A DNA stretch of 64,000 bases from Bordetella genomosp. 8 (lineage in GTDB: Bacteria > Pseudomonadota > Gammaproteobacteria > Burkholderiales > Burkholderiaceae_B). Below, piece by piece: positions 17,510 through 26,910 of this stretch; within the stretch, counting starts at the first letter, position 1, and every line of letters begins with the position of its first letter. Position numbers and translations under genes: made by a program. The stretch covers positions 4,092,001-4,156,000 of the forward strand of contig NZ_CP021108.1 of the NCBI RefSeq assembly GCF_002119685.1, in the 5' to 3' direction. The notes below the pieces were generated by a model. That model was not told the origin of the DNA. It was given only the letters and a program-made list of their open reading frames with translations, and made no database searches.

Positions 17510-18420
17510 GGCCGTCCTCCATGCGCGAGGCGCCGCCAGGCCTGCAATCCATTGATGGCCAGCAGCATGGCGAACGACAGGCCCAGCAGGACCGCGCCGA
17601 TCGCCGCGGCGCCGGCATAGTCGAACTGCTCCAGCTTGACGAGTATCAGCAGGGGCGCGATCTCCGACACCATGGGCATATTGCCGGCGATGAAGATCAC
17701 CGAGCCATACTCGCCGATCGCGCGCGCGAAAGCCATCGCGAAACCGGTCAGCAGCGCCGGCATGACGGTGGGCAGGATCACGCGGATGAAAATCTGCACG
17801 GGCGTGGCGCCCAGGCTGGAAGCCGCTTCCTCCAGCGAGGCCTCCAGGTCTTCCAGCACCGGCTGCACCGTACGGACGACGAAAGGAATGCCGATGAAAA
17901 TCAACGCAACGACGATGCCCGCCGGCGTATAGGCGATCTTGATGCCCAGTGGCGCCAGCAGGCCGCCGATCCAGCCGTGCGGACCGAGCAGCGCGGCCAG
18001 CGCGATACCCGCGACCGCGGTGGGCAGCGCGAAAGGCAGGTCGACCAGCGCATCCAGCAGCCGCTTGCCCGGGAAGCGATAGCGCACCAGCACCCAGGCC
18101 ACCAGCAGGCCGAACAGCAGATTGACCACGGCGGCGACCAACGACGCGCCGAATGTGACGCGATACGCCGCCAGCACGCGCGGCGACGTGACCGCGCTGA
18201 CAAAGGCTTCCCAGCTCAACCCGGCGGCCTTGATGACCAGGGCCGCCAGCGGCAGCAGCACCAGCACGCCAAGATAGGCCAGCGCCAGGCCCAGGGTCAG
18301 CTTCAACCCCGGCAGCACGGGCGGCGTGCGCGCGCCACGCCGCGCCGGCGAGGCGCGCCGGCCGCGACTGGCCACGGACAGGGCCATTGCGGTCGACGCC
18401 GCTCGACTACTGCTTGACAT
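17506..18420 (-). CDS. cysT: Sulfate ABC transporter permease CysT (CysU)
   Basis: A 304-residue permease that pairs with CysW. The EAA loop is in [21 protein letters not shown], and [22 protein letters not shown] is a conserved CysT stretch. The N-terminal 37 residues are basic and Ser/Arg/Pro-rich before the first helix. ATG 18420 overlaps the end of cysP by 14 bases; a second ATG at 18387 is possible and would remove the overlap. Neither has a strong ribosome site. Confidence 0.93.
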   Translation of the reverse strand: MSSSSRAASTAMALSVASRGRRASPARRGARTPPVLPGLKLTLGLALAYLGVLVLLPLAALVIKAAGLSWEAFVSAVTSPRVLAAYRVTFGASLVAAVVNLLFGLLVAWVLVRYRFPGKRLLDALVDLPFALPTAVAGIALAALLGPHGWIGGLLAPLGIKIAYTPAGIVVALIFIGIPFVVRTVQPVLEDLEASLEEAASSLGATPVQIFIRVILPTVMPALLTGFAMAFARAIGEYGSVIFIAGNMPMVSEIAPLLILVKLEQFDYAGAAAIGAVLLGLSFAMLLAINGLQAWRRLAHGGRP

Positions 18421-19444
18421 AGATCTGGTCGAATAACGCGTTATCCGCGAAATGCAGCTTGTCCACGGCGGGCCAGCCGCCCAGGTCGCGTATGGTGAAC
18501 AAATCCAGCTTGGGGAACTGCGTCGCGTATTTGGCCTTGGCCTTCTCGCCGATCGGACGGTAGTAGTTGCGCGCGATCAGGTCCTGCGCGTCGTCGGAAT
18601 ACAGATACTTCAGATAGGCTTCCGCGACCTCGCGGGTGCCCTTGCGATCGACGTTCCTGTCGACCACGGCCACCGTGGGCTCGCACAGGACGCTCAGGCT
18701 GGGAACCACGATCTCCAGTTCCCCCGCGCCGAACTCCTTCTGCGCCAGGAAGGCATCGTTTTCCCAGGAAATGAGCACATCGCCGACGCCGCGCTGGGCG
18801 AAGGTGATGGTGGAACCGCGTGCGCCGGAATCCAGGACCGGCACGTTGCGATAAAGTTTTTCGACGAAGGCCTTGGCGCCGGCATCACCGGACTGGCGGC
18901 GCGCATGCTCCCAGGCCGCCAGGTAGTTCCAGCGCGCGCCGGCGGAGGTCTTCGGATTCGGGGTGATCACGGATACGCCTGGCTTGACCAGGTCATCCCA
19001 GCCCTTGATGCCCTTGGGGTTGCCCTTGCGCACCAGCAGGATGATCGTGGAGGTATACGGCGAGGCATGGTCGGGCAGCCGGTCTTCCCACCCCGGCTTG
19101 ACCAGGCCGCCATGGGTGACCAGCGCCTCGACGTCCGGCGCCAGGCCCAACGTCACGACGTCCGCATCCACGCCGTCGATGACGCTGCGGGCCTGCTTGC
19201 TGGAGCCGCCATGCGAATTGCGGATGGAAACGTCCTGACCGGTCTTGGCCTTCCAGTACTTGGCAAACAAGGGGTTGTACTGGGCGTACAGCTCGCGGGT
19301 CGGGTCGTAGGAAACGTTCAGCAATTCCAGGGGACGCCCCTGCGCGCGGACGGCCGTCGGCAGCATTTGCGTCGCCGCCAGTGCCGACGCCATGCCGATC
19401 GAGCGTTTCAGGAATTGCCGCTTTCGAATGTCGTGTTCTTTCAT
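18407..19444 (-). CDS. cysP: Periplasmic sulfate-binding protein (CysP/Sbp family)
   Basis: A 345-residue substrate receptor for the CysTWA importer. A signal peptide occupies about residues 1-35 ([20 protein letters not shown], cleavage near VRAQ). The mature protein has the sulfate-binding family motifs [29 protein letters not shown] and [19 protein letters not shown]. Whether it prefers sulfate (Sbp) or thiosulfate (CysP) cannot be told from sequence. ATG 19444 was chosen; the open frame upstream has no signal-peptide logic. It heads the cys operon. Confidence 0.92.
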   Translation of the reverse strand: MKEHDIRKRQFLKRSIGMASALAATQMLPTAVRAQGRPLELLNVSYDPTRELYAQYNPLFAKYWKAKTGQDVSIRNSHGGSSKQARSVIDGVDADVVTLGLAPDVEALVTHGGLVKPGWEDRLPDHASPYTSTIILLVRKGNPKGIKGWDDLVKPGVSVITPNPKTSAGARWNYLAAWEHARRQSGDAGAKAFVEKLYRNVPVLDSGARGSTITFAQRGVGDVLISWENDAFLAQKEFGAGELEIVVPSLSVLCEPTVAVVDRNVDRKGTREVAEAYLKYLYSDDAQDLIARNYYRPIGEKAKAKYATQFPKLDLFTIRDLGGWPAVDKLHFADNALFDQIYVKQ

Positions 19445-19562
19445 ATTGTCGTTCCCGCGATGGTGCCTGTCGGCGTGATCGCGTGGGGTGCCCGGGACTG
19501 CCACACGGTGTAACGGCATTGTGCGGTCGACGGACCCAGGGGCAAACGACAAAGTGCTTGTT

Positions 19563-19591
19563 TGTATATTTCCTGAGCCGGCATATGGGAA
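19563..19591 (-). promoter_or_regulatory. Candidate promoter of the cys operon
   Basis: On the minus strand TTCCCA (19586-19591) and TATACA (19563-19568) are 17 bases apart, about 119 bases upstream of cysP. The long leader region would leave room for a CysB-type activator, but I could not define its site. Confidence 0.4.
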
Positions 19592-19620
19592 GCCGGGACA
19601 GGCGAAAACGGAAATATCTT

Positions 19621-20544
19621 TCAGCGCTCGCGAACGGACAAGGCGCGTATGGTTTCGAGGGAGTTTGCCGAACAGGCGACGGCCATACCTTCGGCGAATG
19701 CGGGGATCATCAGGCGCGTCAGCACATCCCCGCTGGGCATTTCCACCGCCAGGCGGGCGCCGCGTTCCCAGGCCAGTTGCGCCGTGTCCCGCCAATTCAC
19801 TTCCCGGCACAGATTGGTCGCGAGGTCTTCCGCGATGCGATCGGGGTCGGCGATCGCGCGCGCCAGGCTGCTGCTCAGGTAGGCGACTCCCGGGGGTCGC
19901 AGGGAAACGTCGGCCAGGCAGCGCCGCAGCGTTGCGGCCGCATCGCACAGCAGTTCGCAATGGGAAGGCACGCTGACGGCCAGGCGCGGGCAGTGCGTCG
20001 CGCCCGCGCGCAAGGCACGTTGCGCAACGGCAGCCATGGCGGCGTCGGCGCCCGAAATGACGACCTGCCGTTCCGCATTGATGTTCGCGACATAGACCGG
20101 ATTCCCCGCAGTGTGCACGTCGGCCACGGCGCGCCTGACCTGCGATTCGTCCAGGCCCAGGATGGCCACCATGCCGTAGCCGGCCGGATAGGCCTGCTGC
20201 ATGAGCCGTGCGCGCATGTCGACCAGGCGCAAGGCGTCCTCATAACGCAGCACCCCTGCAACCACGGCGGCGGGGAAAGCACCCACCGACATGCCGGCAA
20301 CCATATCCGGCCGACAACCGAGGTCGGCCAGGGCGCCGGCCGTGGCGACACCGGCGATCAACAGCGCCAGCTGGGCCGACACCGTGGACGCGAGCGACGC
20401 TTCGGTTTCCATGTCCAGCGGGTCACGGCCCAGCACCTCTCGGGCGATGCGCAGTGCGTCGTCGGTGGGCTTGACGGGAGGCAGGCGCGACAGCATTCCT
20501 GCCTGTTGCGACCCCTGCCCCGGAAAGGTGTACAGCACGCTCAT
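19621..20544 (-). CDS. mdcH: Malonate decarboxylase epsilon subunit MdcH (malonyl transferase)
   Basis: A 307-residue malonyl-CoA:ACP transacylase-fold protein that loads malonyl onto the MdcC prosthetic group to start the decarboxylase cycle. [14 protein letters not shown] marks the N-terminus of the fold, the nucleophile Ser 86 is in GMSVGA, and [10 protein letters not shown] carries the second catalytic His. It overlaps the end of mdcG by 4 bases (ATGA) and is the last gene of the mdc operon. Confidence 0.92.
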   Translation of the reverse strand: MSVLYTFPGQGSQQAGMLSRLPPVKPTDDALRIAREVLGRDPLDMETEASLASTVSAQLALLIAGVATAGALADLGCRPDMVAGMSVGAFPAAVVAGVLRYEDALRLVDMRARLMQQAYPAGYGMVAILGLDESQVRRAVADVHTAGNPVYVANINAERQVVISGADAAMAAVAQRALRAGATHCPRLAVSVPSHCELLCDAAATLRRCLADVSLRPPGVAYLSSSLARAIADPDRIAEDLATNLCREVNWRDTAQLAWERGARLAVEMPSGDVLTRLMIPAFAEGMAVACSANSLETIRALSVRER

Positions 20545-21230
20545 GCGGCCGCCCCGCCGGAGATGGGGCCGCCGGGGCGGTCGTCTGCGACGGTGCTCTG
20601 GCAAGCGTTCCAGGGATGGTTGCAGGGATGGTTCCAGGGATCGGTGACCATCACCGGTCCCCGGTTCGTCTTGAGCAACACCTCGCCCCGATCGGCCAGC
20701 CACTCCGCCAGGCTGAATCCGCCCGCCACCGTTTCGATCTGGATATCGAGCCGGCAGCCGGCATGACGGGCGAGCTCCGCCAGGCCCTGCTTCTGGTCCG
20801 CATCCAGGCGCGCAGGCGCGTCGATACGGATATCGAGATCGCTGTCCGGACGCAGCAAGGGCACGCCCGTCGCAAGCGCGAATCCCACGCTGCCCGTGGG
20901 TCCCCAGGACACACCCATTCCGTCCAGGCGAGGCGCGACCGCATCCAGCGCCAGCAGACACGGCAGCATGGCTTGAGCATGCCCGCGCAAGCGTGCCTCC
21001 AGCGCCAGCTGTTCCGGGACGACACGCCCTTTCACGTCGCCGGCGTCCGTCCACGCCGCCAGGCGCTGCGAACGCTGCTCACCGCGCAGCCCGATGGGAA
21101 TACGGCCCGGGCCATGATCGCGCCGCACCACCACCGGCCAGTCCAGGCGCAGCCAGCCTGGCAGCGCGCCCATCGGCGGCCGGCTCAGCCATAGCAAGTC
21201 ATGCGGCCGCGGAAAAGACATCTCGTCCAT
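20541..21230 (-). CDS. mdcG: MdcG, malonate decarboxylase holo-ACP synthase
   Basis: A 229-residue phosphoribosyl-dephospho-CoA transferase that attaches the triphosphoribosyl-dephospho-CoA cofactor to MdcC. RPHDLLWLSRPP is the characteristic N-terminus, and GSVGFALATGVPLLRPDSDLD is the nucleotidyltransferase-like core with acidic residues DSDLDIRID. The C-terminal tail after VMVTDPW is odd: it contains a 4-residue repeat (WNHP CNHP WN) encoded by a 12-base tandem repeat. It starts 4 bases from the mdcE stop. The core is intact, so the enzyme is probably functional. Confidence 0.88.
   Translation of the reverse strand: MDEMSFPRPHDLLWLSRPPMGALPGWLRLDWPVVVRRDHGPGRIPIGLRGEQRSQRLAAWTDAGDVKGRVVPEQLALEARLRGHAQAMLPCLLALDAVAPRLDGMGVSWGPTGSVGFALATGVPLLRPDSDLDIRIDAPARLDADQKQGLAELARHAGCRLDIQIETVAGGFSLAEWLADRGEVLLKTNRGPVMVTDPWNHPCNHPWNACQSTVADDRPGGPISGGAAA
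20607..20642. repeat. 12-base tandem repeat (3 units) at the mdcG 3' end
   Basis: Units GTTCCAGGGATG, GTTGCAGGGATG and GTTCCAGGGATC follow directly on one another. They encode repeats of W/C-N-H-P on the minus strand. Since 12 is a multiple of three, copy-number change would not break the frame. Confidence 0.75.
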
Positions 21231-21234
21231 GACG

Positions 21235-22095
21235 TCACCGGTCCTGCCAGAGCGACCTCAAGCGCGCCCGGACGTCATGCGACATTTTGCGGCCGGCCGG
21301 GTTCACGCGGCAGGCAAGGCTGCTGTCCGCGTCGGCGCGTATGCTGGCGAGCGCCTGCTCCAAAGCGGCGGCCGCGGCCGCGAAGTCCTCCTGTGCCGGC
21401 GCGTCCGCGCGCACCCCGTGCAGCACGCGCCACAGCAAGCCCAATCGCGCGAAGCTTTCGATGTCATATGCCATGGGCGGGATGGTGGCCGCCAGCGCCT
21501 CCAGTTGCGCGACGGAGCGCAACGTGACGCGCGCGGCGGCTTCCTTGCCCATGGCGTGCACCATCACGCCAGGATCATCCAGCGCGATCAAACGGTTGGC
21601 CTGGTAGCCATGCGCCAGCAGCCCCCCCGACATCGCCTTGCCGACGATCAGCCCGATGACGGGATGCCCGGCCAGGCGGGCTTCCGCGTAGGCCGCGGCG
21701 GCGCCGGCCAGGCATAGATGGATGCCATAGGCTTCCTCGCGGCGCCCATAGGCCTGGCTCGGCACGTCGATGACCGCGACGATGGGGCGCCGCCCCGGGC
21801 CCGCCGCGTCGGCATCGACGACCTCACGCACCGCCCGCGCCAGTTCCCATCCTTCCAGCAACCCGACTTCGCCTTTGCTGGCGCGCGGGAAAGGGTTCCG
21901 CGCATCGGGCACGACGGCGAGATAGCGGGCGAGTTCGCCTCCCAGCCATGCGTCGACCACGCGTACCGACGGCACGAAACCGGCAAGCTGCCGCCCCGAC
22001 CCGGCCAGCCCCGCCAGCCAGCGCGCCCCGCGCGATTCCACGCCACCGTCCTGGCGAGGATCCTGAGTCCCACTTCGGGATTGTTCATGCGGCAT
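21235..22095 (-). CDS. mdcE: Malonate decarboxylase gamma subunit MdcE
   Basis: A 286-residue crotonase-fold protein that with MdcD forms the decarboxylase of malonyl-S-ACP. Conserved stretches include VVDAWLGGELARYLAVVPDA, IVAVIDVPSQAYGRREEA, GLIVGKAMSGGLLAHG and GVMVHAMGKEAAARVT. ATG 22095 follows the mdcD stop by two bases. The frame is open further upstream within mdcD, but that is not conserved. Length matches the family. Confidence 0.92.
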   Translation of the reverse strand: MPHEQSRSGTQDPRQDGGVESRGARWLAGLAGSGRQLAGFVPSVRVVDAWLGGELARYLAVVPDARNPFPRASKGEVGLLEGWELARAVREVVDADAAGPGRRPIVAVIDVPSQAYGRREEAYGIHLCLAGAAAAYAEARLAGHPVIGLIVGKAMSGGLLAHGYQANRLIALDDPGVMVHAMGKEAAARVTLRSVAQLEALAATIPPMAYDIESFARLGLLWRVLHGVRADAPAQEDFAAAAAALEQALASIRADADSSLACRVNPAGRKMSHDVRARLRSLWQDR

Positions 22096-22097
22096 GA

Positions 22098-22943
22098 TCA
22101 AAGCCCCTTCTGATACAAGGCACGCACGGCCTCGGGCCGCGCCTGTTCCGTGGCGTCGACCCGCGCCAGGCAAGCCAGGAAGTCGTCGACCCGGTTGCTG
22201 CGGAACCGTGCGGGATTTCCCATGTCCAGGCAGCCCCGTACCTGCTCGCGAACCTTGTCCGCATCGTCGTCGACATAGGCATCCGCGAGACGGGACGCAT
22301 AACGTTGCTCGCCACCGGTAAGCCCCCAGATGAAGGGACGATCCCGCGAGTCGTATTCGGCCAGGCCGGCTTCCTGCTCGATGACCTGCGGCCCGTTCAA
22401 GCCTATGCGGGCCTCGCGCGTGACGATGAGATAGCTGCACAATCCCGCGGCGATGGACATGCCGCCGAAGCAACCGACGGTGCCCGCGACCACGCCTACC
22501 ACAGGCTGGTAGCGGCGCAGGTCCACGATGGCCGCGTGTATCTCCGCGATGGCCGCCAGTCCCAGGTTGGCTTCCTGCAAGCGTACGCCGCCGGTCTCGA
22601 ACAACACCACGGCGCTGGTGGCGATGCCCGCGCGGTTATCCTCGGCCGCGAGCTCCAGCGCGCCGGCGATCTTGGCGCCGCCCACTTCGCCCATGCTGCC
22701 GCCCTGATACGCGCCTTCGATCGCCAGGACCACCACGGATCGACCCTGTATGCGGCCTTTCGCCACGATCACGCCGTCATCGGCTTGCGGCACCACGCCT
22801 TGCGGCGGCAGCCATGGCGACATCATGCGCTCGAAGGGATCGATCAGCTCGCGCATCGTCCCCGCATCAAGCAGGGCGCGGGCGCGCTCACGCGCGCTCA
22901 GCTCGATAAAGCTGGCGCGCTCCAGCATTTCCTGTGCATCCAT
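22098..22943 (-). CDS. mdcD: Malonate decarboxylase beta subunit MdcD
   Basis: A 281-residue biotin-independent decarboxylase subunit related to the carboxyltransferase of acetyl-CoA carboxylase. It has ERASFIELSARERARALLD near the N-terminus, AIEGAYQGGSMGEVGGAKIAG, and the oxyanion-type glycine-rich segment VGCFGGMSIAAGLCSYLIV. ATG 22943 overlaps the mdcC stop by one base (TGATG); a GTG three bases earlier is also possible. Confidence 0.92.
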   Translation of the reverse strand: MDAQEMLERASFIELSARERARALLDAGTMRELIDPFERMMSPWLPPQGVVPQADDGVIVAKGRIQGRSVVVLAIEGAYQGGSMGEVGGAKIAGALELAAEDNRAGIATSAVVLFETGGVRLQEANLGLAAIAEIHAAIVDLRRYQPVVGVVAGTVGCFGGMSIAAGLCSYLIVTREARIGLNGPQVIEQEAGLAEYDSRDRPFIWGLTGGEQRYASRLADAYVDDDADKVREQVRGCLDMGNPARFRSNRVDDFLACLARVDATEQARPEAVRALYQKGL

Positions 22944-23251
22944 CACGCATCCCCCGTCTCGTCGGCAAGCTGTTCGAAGGCCTGCTCCAGGCGCATGCGC
23001 ACGACGCCGGGCGTCGCGCCGGAATCGTGGATCTCGATCATCGCGGCGGGCAGCGCCTCGTGCAGCACGCGGGCCAGCACCGCCTTCCAGATCGCGGCCA
23101 TGCCATCCACCGACGTGGTGATCGCGACGACGGTCTTGCCCGCCACGGCCGGCTCGAGCAGGACCTCAAGATCGCCCGAACCGACAACGCCGGCCAGGGC
23201 GCGGCCGGCCGCGGGCCGCCCAGCCTCGAATTCAAAAGTCATTGCTTCCAT
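22943..23251 (-). CDS. mdcC: Malonate decarboxylase acyl carrier protein MdcC
   Basis: A 102-residue acyl carrier protein of the decarboxylase. The prosthetic-group serine is in GVVGSGDLEVLLEP and becomes Ser 25 if translation starts at ATG 23251, the position known in the Klebsiella protein. That start is also preceded by GGAG at 6 bases and overlaps the mdcB end by 20 bases; an ATG at 23242 is the alternative. The C-terminal part contains GVVRMRLEQAFEQL. It carries acetyl and malonyl groups between MdcA, MdcH and MdcDE. Confidence 0.9.
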   Translation of the reverse strand: MEAMTFEFEAGRPAAGRALAGVVGSGDLEVLLEPAVAGKTVVAITTSVDGMAAIWKAVLARVLHEALPAAMIEIHDSGATPGVVRMRLEQAFEQLADETGDA

Positions 23252-24137
23252 ACATCGCTCCGTTTTCGATAGACGCCGACGGCGGATCGCCCGCTCGCTC
23301 CAGCCGATCCAGGAACAAGGCGGCGGCCAGCAGATCGGCGGCGCCGCCGGGTGATACCTGGATATCCAACAGGCCCTGTTCCAGCCGGCGCAAAGCGGCA
23401 CGCCCGCCGATTTGCCCGGCGCCGCCGGCCGCAAGGACCTCGGCCGCCGCGTGTTGCATATAGGCCAGCGCCGCGCGCCCGCCGCGCGCCAGCACGCAGG
23501 TGTCATCCAGGTCCGCCATGATCGCCACCAGCGCGTTCAGGCGGCAGGCGTTCTCGGCATCCCCGCGAGCACGTGAACGCCACAATTGCGGCAAGGCGAC
23601 CCGCAACACATGCGGGAAATCCGCCTGCGCCTGGCCTTTCGCACCGCCGACGCCGTATGCCAGTCGTGCCCGTTCGCCCTTGTGTCCGGTGCGTTCCGGC
23701 GCGCCGTCGTCGCGCAGGCGGGCCAGCGCACCCGCGCTTGCGCAGATCCGGTCCGCGCGCCAGCCGCCCGGCAATGCGGCTGCGGTCACCAGCAGGCCCA
23801 GGGCCCAGATCGCGCCCCGATGCGTATTCACGCCCTTCGTGGCCGCCAGCATCGCCGCTTCACCGGCGCGGCCCAGGCTGCCGATGCGCTGCCTGAGCCC
23901 ACGCGCATCGGCCGCATCGCGGACCGCATGGGCGCAGGCCTGGAAGGTGGGCCGCAGCGTGTGTGCCGACAGGCACATCAGGGACCAGTTCAAATCCTTG
24001 TGCGCGCCCCGGCTGCGGATGTCCACCAGCCCCGGCTTGGGCGCGAGCGTGGCCTCGTCGATCAGCGCCTCGACCGCCTGTCCGGCCAGGTAGGCGGCGG
24101 TATCCCGCGCGCGCGTCTGGGTGCATATCGCGTCCAT
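23232..24137 (-). CDS. mdcB: MdcB, triphosphoribosyl-dephospho-CoA synthase
   Basis: A 301-residue CitG/MdcB-family enzyme that makes the precursor of the MdcC cofactor from dephospho-CoA and ATP. Motifs are EATLAPKPGLVDIRSRGAHKDL, KGVNTHRGAIWALGLL and NALVAIMADLDDTCVLARGG. ATG 24137 overlaps the mdcA stop by one base (TGATG) with GGAG 6 bases upstream; a GTG three bases earlier is the alternative. Confidence 0.91.
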   Translation of the reverse strand: MDAICTQTRARDTAAYLAGQAVEALIDEATLAPKPGLVDIRSRGAHKDLNWSLMCLSAHTLRPTFQACAHAVRDAADARGLRQRIGSLGRAGEAAMLAATKGVNTHRGAIWALGLLVTAAALPGGWRADRICASAGALARLRDDGAPERTGHKGERARLAYGVGGAKGQAQADFPHVLRVALPQLWRSRARGDAENACRLNALVAIMADLDDTCVLARGGRAALAYMQHAAAEVLAAGGAGQIGGRAALRRLEQGLLDIQVSPGGAADLLAAALFLDRLERAGDPPSASIENGAMYGSNDF

Positions 24138-25795
24138 CACCAGCTCCTGAACTTGGCCGGTGGGTCGTACAGGCCATCCGACCAGGTCACCAGGTCGGCG
24201 ACGCTTTTTGCCGCCAGCAGCGACCGCGTCGCTTCGTGGCGATGCACGCCCAGGTCCTCGGGCAAGGCGACCAGGCCGCGACGGCGCAAGTCGTCCGTCC
24301 GTTTCGGATCATGCGTCAGGCCGACGGGCGTGACGCCCGACACCGCCGCGATCATGGACTTGCGCTCGTCCAGCGAACCGGCCTTGTACAGGTAGGCGAT
24401 GCCTTCTTCCGTGAGCACGTGCGTCACGTCGTCGCCGTAGATCATGATCGGCGCCAGCGGCATGCCGCTCTCGCGGCCCACCTGCACGGCATCCAGGGAC
24501 TCCACGATGCATGGGCGGCCGCCGGCCTGGAAGGTTTCCACCACCTGCACCACCAGCTTGCGTCCCCGCGACAAGGGGTCGTCCCCTTCGATCAGGTCCA
24601 GCCATGCCGGCGTCGGATGCCGGCGGCCGCGCGGATCGTGGCCCATGTTGGGCGCGCCGCCGAAGCCGGCGAGCCGGCCGCGCGTCACCGTCGAGGAATT
24701 CGCCAGCCCGTCCATCTGCAGCGTGGATCCGATGAAGAGATCGACCGCGTACTGGCCCGCCAACTGGCAGAGTGCCCGGTTCGACCGCAATGAACCGTCG
24801 CGGCCCGTGAAGAAGATATCCGGTCGCGCGGCCACATAGGCTTCCATGCCGAGCTCGCCGCCGAAACAATGCACGCTCTCCACCCATCCCGACTCGATGG
24901 CCGGAATCAGCGTGGGGTGCGGGTTCAGGGTCCAGTGGCGGCAGATCTTCCCCTTCAAACCCAGTTTCTCGCCATAGGTCGGCAGGATCAGTTCGATGGC
25001 GGCGGTGTTGAAGCCTATCCCGTGGTTGAGCGACTGCACGTTATGGCGCTCGTACACCCCGCGTATCGCCATCATCGCCATCAATACCTGCATGGGCGTG
25101 ATGTGGCGCGGATCGCGGGTGAACAGCGGCTCGATGAAGAACGGCCTGTCGGCCTGGACGACCAGATCGATCCAGTCGCCGGGCACGTCGACGCGCGCCA
25201 GATCCGCGACATCGTCGACGATCTCGTTCACCTGCGCGATCACGATGCCATCGTGAAATGCCGCGGCTTCCACCAGCGCCGGCGTATCTTCGGTGCTGGG
25301 ACCCGTGTACAGATTGCCCTGCCGGTCCGCGCTGTAGCCGGCCACCAGGACGATGTTGGGGATCAGGTCCACGTACAGGCGTGCGTAAAGCTCGATATAC
25401 GTGTGGATCGCGCCCACCTCCATCGCCCCATCCTGCAGCAGCTGCGAGATACGCAGGCTCTGGGGTCCGGCGAAGGCGAAATCCAGCTTGCGGGCGATGC
25501 CGCGTTCGAACACGTCCAGATGCTCGGGCCGGCTCACGCTGGGCATGATGAGATGAATGTCGTGGACCTTCCGGGCATCCACCTGGCTCAAAGCGCGCGA
25601 CAGGAAGTCCGCCTGCTTCTGGTTGTTGCCCTCGAGCACCACCCGGTCGCCAGGGCCGATCAAGGCCTCCAGGGCCGGCACGATGGCGTCGCTGCGCAGC
25701 ACCGCGCCCGTGGCCAGATGCCTGATGCCATCCAGGCGGCGGCGTTTTTCCGCCCGACGCCTGCTCCATCGATCCGCTGCGGCAGCTGTTTGCAT
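24137..25795 (-). CDS. mdcA: Malonate decarboxylase alpha subunit MdcA
   Basis: A 552-residue acetyl-S-ACP:malonate ACP transferase, a CoA-transferase-like protein that swaps acetyl for malonyl on MdcC. Recognisable segments are VLEGNNQKQADFLSRAL, NIVLVAGYSADRQGNLY, VHCFGGELGMEAYVAARPDI and GGAPNMGHDPRGRRHPT. ATG 25795 has GGAG 5 bases upstream and is preferred over an ATG at 25816. It is the first gene of the mdc operon and is divergent from mdcR. Confidence 0.93.
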   Translation of the reverse strand: MQTAAAADRWSRRRAEKRRRLDGIRHLATGAVLRSDAIVPALEALIGPGDRVVLEGNNQKQADFLSRALSQVDARKVHDIHLIMPSVSRPEHLDVFERGIARKLDFAFAGPQSLRISQLLQDGAMEVGAIHTYIELYARLYVDLIPNIVLVAGYSADRQGNLYTGPSTEDTPALVEAAAFHDGIVIAQVNEIVDDVADLARVDVPGDWIDLVVQADRPFFIEPLFTRDPRHITPMQVLMAMMAIRGVYERHNVQSLNHGIGFNTAAIELILPTYGEKLGLKGKICRHWTLNPHPTLIPAIESGWVESVHCFGGELGMEAYVAARPDIFFTGRDGSLRSNRALCQLAGQYAVDLFIGSTLQMDGLANSSTVTRGRLAGFGGAPNMGHDPRGRRHPTPAWLDLIEGDDPLSRGRKLVVQVVETFQAGGRPCIVESLDAVQVGRESGMPLAPIMIYGDDVTHVLTEEGIAYLYKAGSLDERKSMIAAVSGVTPVGLTHDPKRTDDLRRRGLVALPEDLGVHRHEATRSLLAAKSVADLVTWSDGLYDPPAKFRSW

Positions 25796-25839
25796 CGTCG
25801 CTCCATGAATTCGCAAGGGGTATGGAGACGATAGGTGGC

Positions 25840-25853
25840 AAGCGTCGACGCTT
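25840..25853. promoter_or_regulatory. 14-base palindrome in the mdcA-mdcR spacer
   Basis: AAGCGTCGACGCTT is a perfect palindrome located between the divergent mdcA and mdcR starts, nearer mdcA. It may be a regulator site; which protein binds it is unknown. Confidence 0.45.
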
Positions 25854-25872
25854 CAATAAACCCAACTGGCGT

Positions 25873-25895
25873 TTTATTACCTTTAAAGTAATAAA
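25873..25895. promoter_or_regulatory. Inverted repeat, likely MdcR site
   Basis: TTTATTAC (25873-25880) and GTAATAAA (25888-25895) form a perfect 8-base inverted repeat around CTTTAAA. It is AT-rich in a GC-rich genome and lies 32 bases before mdcR, as expected for the auto-regulatory site of a LysR-type regulator. Confidence 0.55.
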
Positions 25896-25927
25896 CTAGA
25901 CGCAAAAACGGTAATGGAGCCAAGGAC

Positions 25928-26857
25928 ATGACTAGCCCGGCCGTGCATATCGATGAGCAGGTCAGCTTCCGCAAGCTGGAGATATTCCTGAGCTTCCTGG
26001 AGCTGGGCAATATGACGCGCGTCAGCGAGGCGCTCGACCTGAGCGTCGTCAGCGTGCACCGGGCGCTGCACTCGCTGGAGGAAGGCCTGCGCTGCCCGCT
26101 GTTCCGCCGCGACGGCCGGAAACTGATTCCACTGGCGTCCGCCTACGTCTTCGCCGAGGACGCGGAACGCGCGCTGCGGGCCTGCGCGAGCGGCATCGAA
26201 AAAGCACGGCAGGCGGCCGGCGTGGGCGGCGCGCGCCTTAAAGTAGGCGCGCTTTACTCGCTGACGCTGAACACGATCCCGCGCCTGCTGATGGGCGTCA
26301 AAACCCGGCGTCCGGAATTGGACGTGGACCTGACGCTCGGTTCCAATCGCGATTTACTGCGCAAGTTGAGCGATGGGGAACTGGACGCGATCGTCATCGC
26401 GCTGCACGAACGCGATACGCCGTCAGACCTGCAGCCGGTGCCGGTCTTCGACGACGACATATGGTTCGCCGCGCCGCCAGGATCGCCCTACGCGCAACAT
26501 CGCGAGATCGACCTGCTGGGGTTGCGCGACGCCGACTTCGTCAGCCTGAACGACGACTTCGCAACGTATCAGGACTTCACCCACGCCTTCGACGTGGCAG
26601 GCTTCCAGCCTCGCATCGCCATGCGGGTGGGGGATATCTTCTCGCTGATCAACCTGGTCAGCGGCGGCATGGGCTATGCCCTGCTGCCCGGGCGCATCGC
26701 CGAGTTCAGTCCGCAGATCCAGCTGATCCCGCTGGCGCGGCGTTACGCGACCAGCCAGCGCATCACCCTGTTATTTGCCCGCAACCGGGAGCGCGATCCG
26801 AACCTGCTGGCGCTGTCGGCGGAATGCCGTGTGTTCAAGCGCCATGATGTCAAGTAG
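25928..26857 (+). CDS. mdcR: MdcR, LysR-family regulator of the malonate decarboxylase operon
   Basis: A 309-residue LysR-type regulator. The N-terminal helix-turn-helix covers about residues 15-75 (FRKLEIFLSFLELGNMTRVS, EALDLSVVSVHRALHSLEEG), followed by the two-lobed effector domain (VGALYSLTLNTIPRLL; GMGYALLPGRIAEFS). It is divergent from mdcA, and its spacer holds two palindromes. Malonate or a derived acyl group is the likely inducer by analogy with Klebsiella MdcR. The ribosome site GGAGCCAAGGAC lies before ATG 25928. Confidence 0.85.
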   Translation: MTSPAVHIDEQVSFRKLEIFLSFLELGNMTRVSEALDLSVVSVHRALHSLEEGLRCPLFRRDGRKLIPLASAYVFAEDAERALRACASGIEKARQAAGVGGARLKVGALYSLTLNTIPRLLMGVKTRRPELDVDLTLGSNRDLLRKLSDGELDAIVIALHERDTPSDLQPVPVFDDDIWFAAPPGSPYAQHREIDLLGLRDADFVSLNDDFATYQDFTHAFDVAGFQPRIAMRVGDIFSLINLVSGGMGYALLPGRIAEFSPQIQLIPLARRYATSQRITLLFARNRERDPNLLALSAECRVFKRHDVK

Positions 26858-26910
26858 CGACGGCATGATCAATGTCGAGCGGCCGATATCCACCGGCCAC
26901 GCTTATCTAT

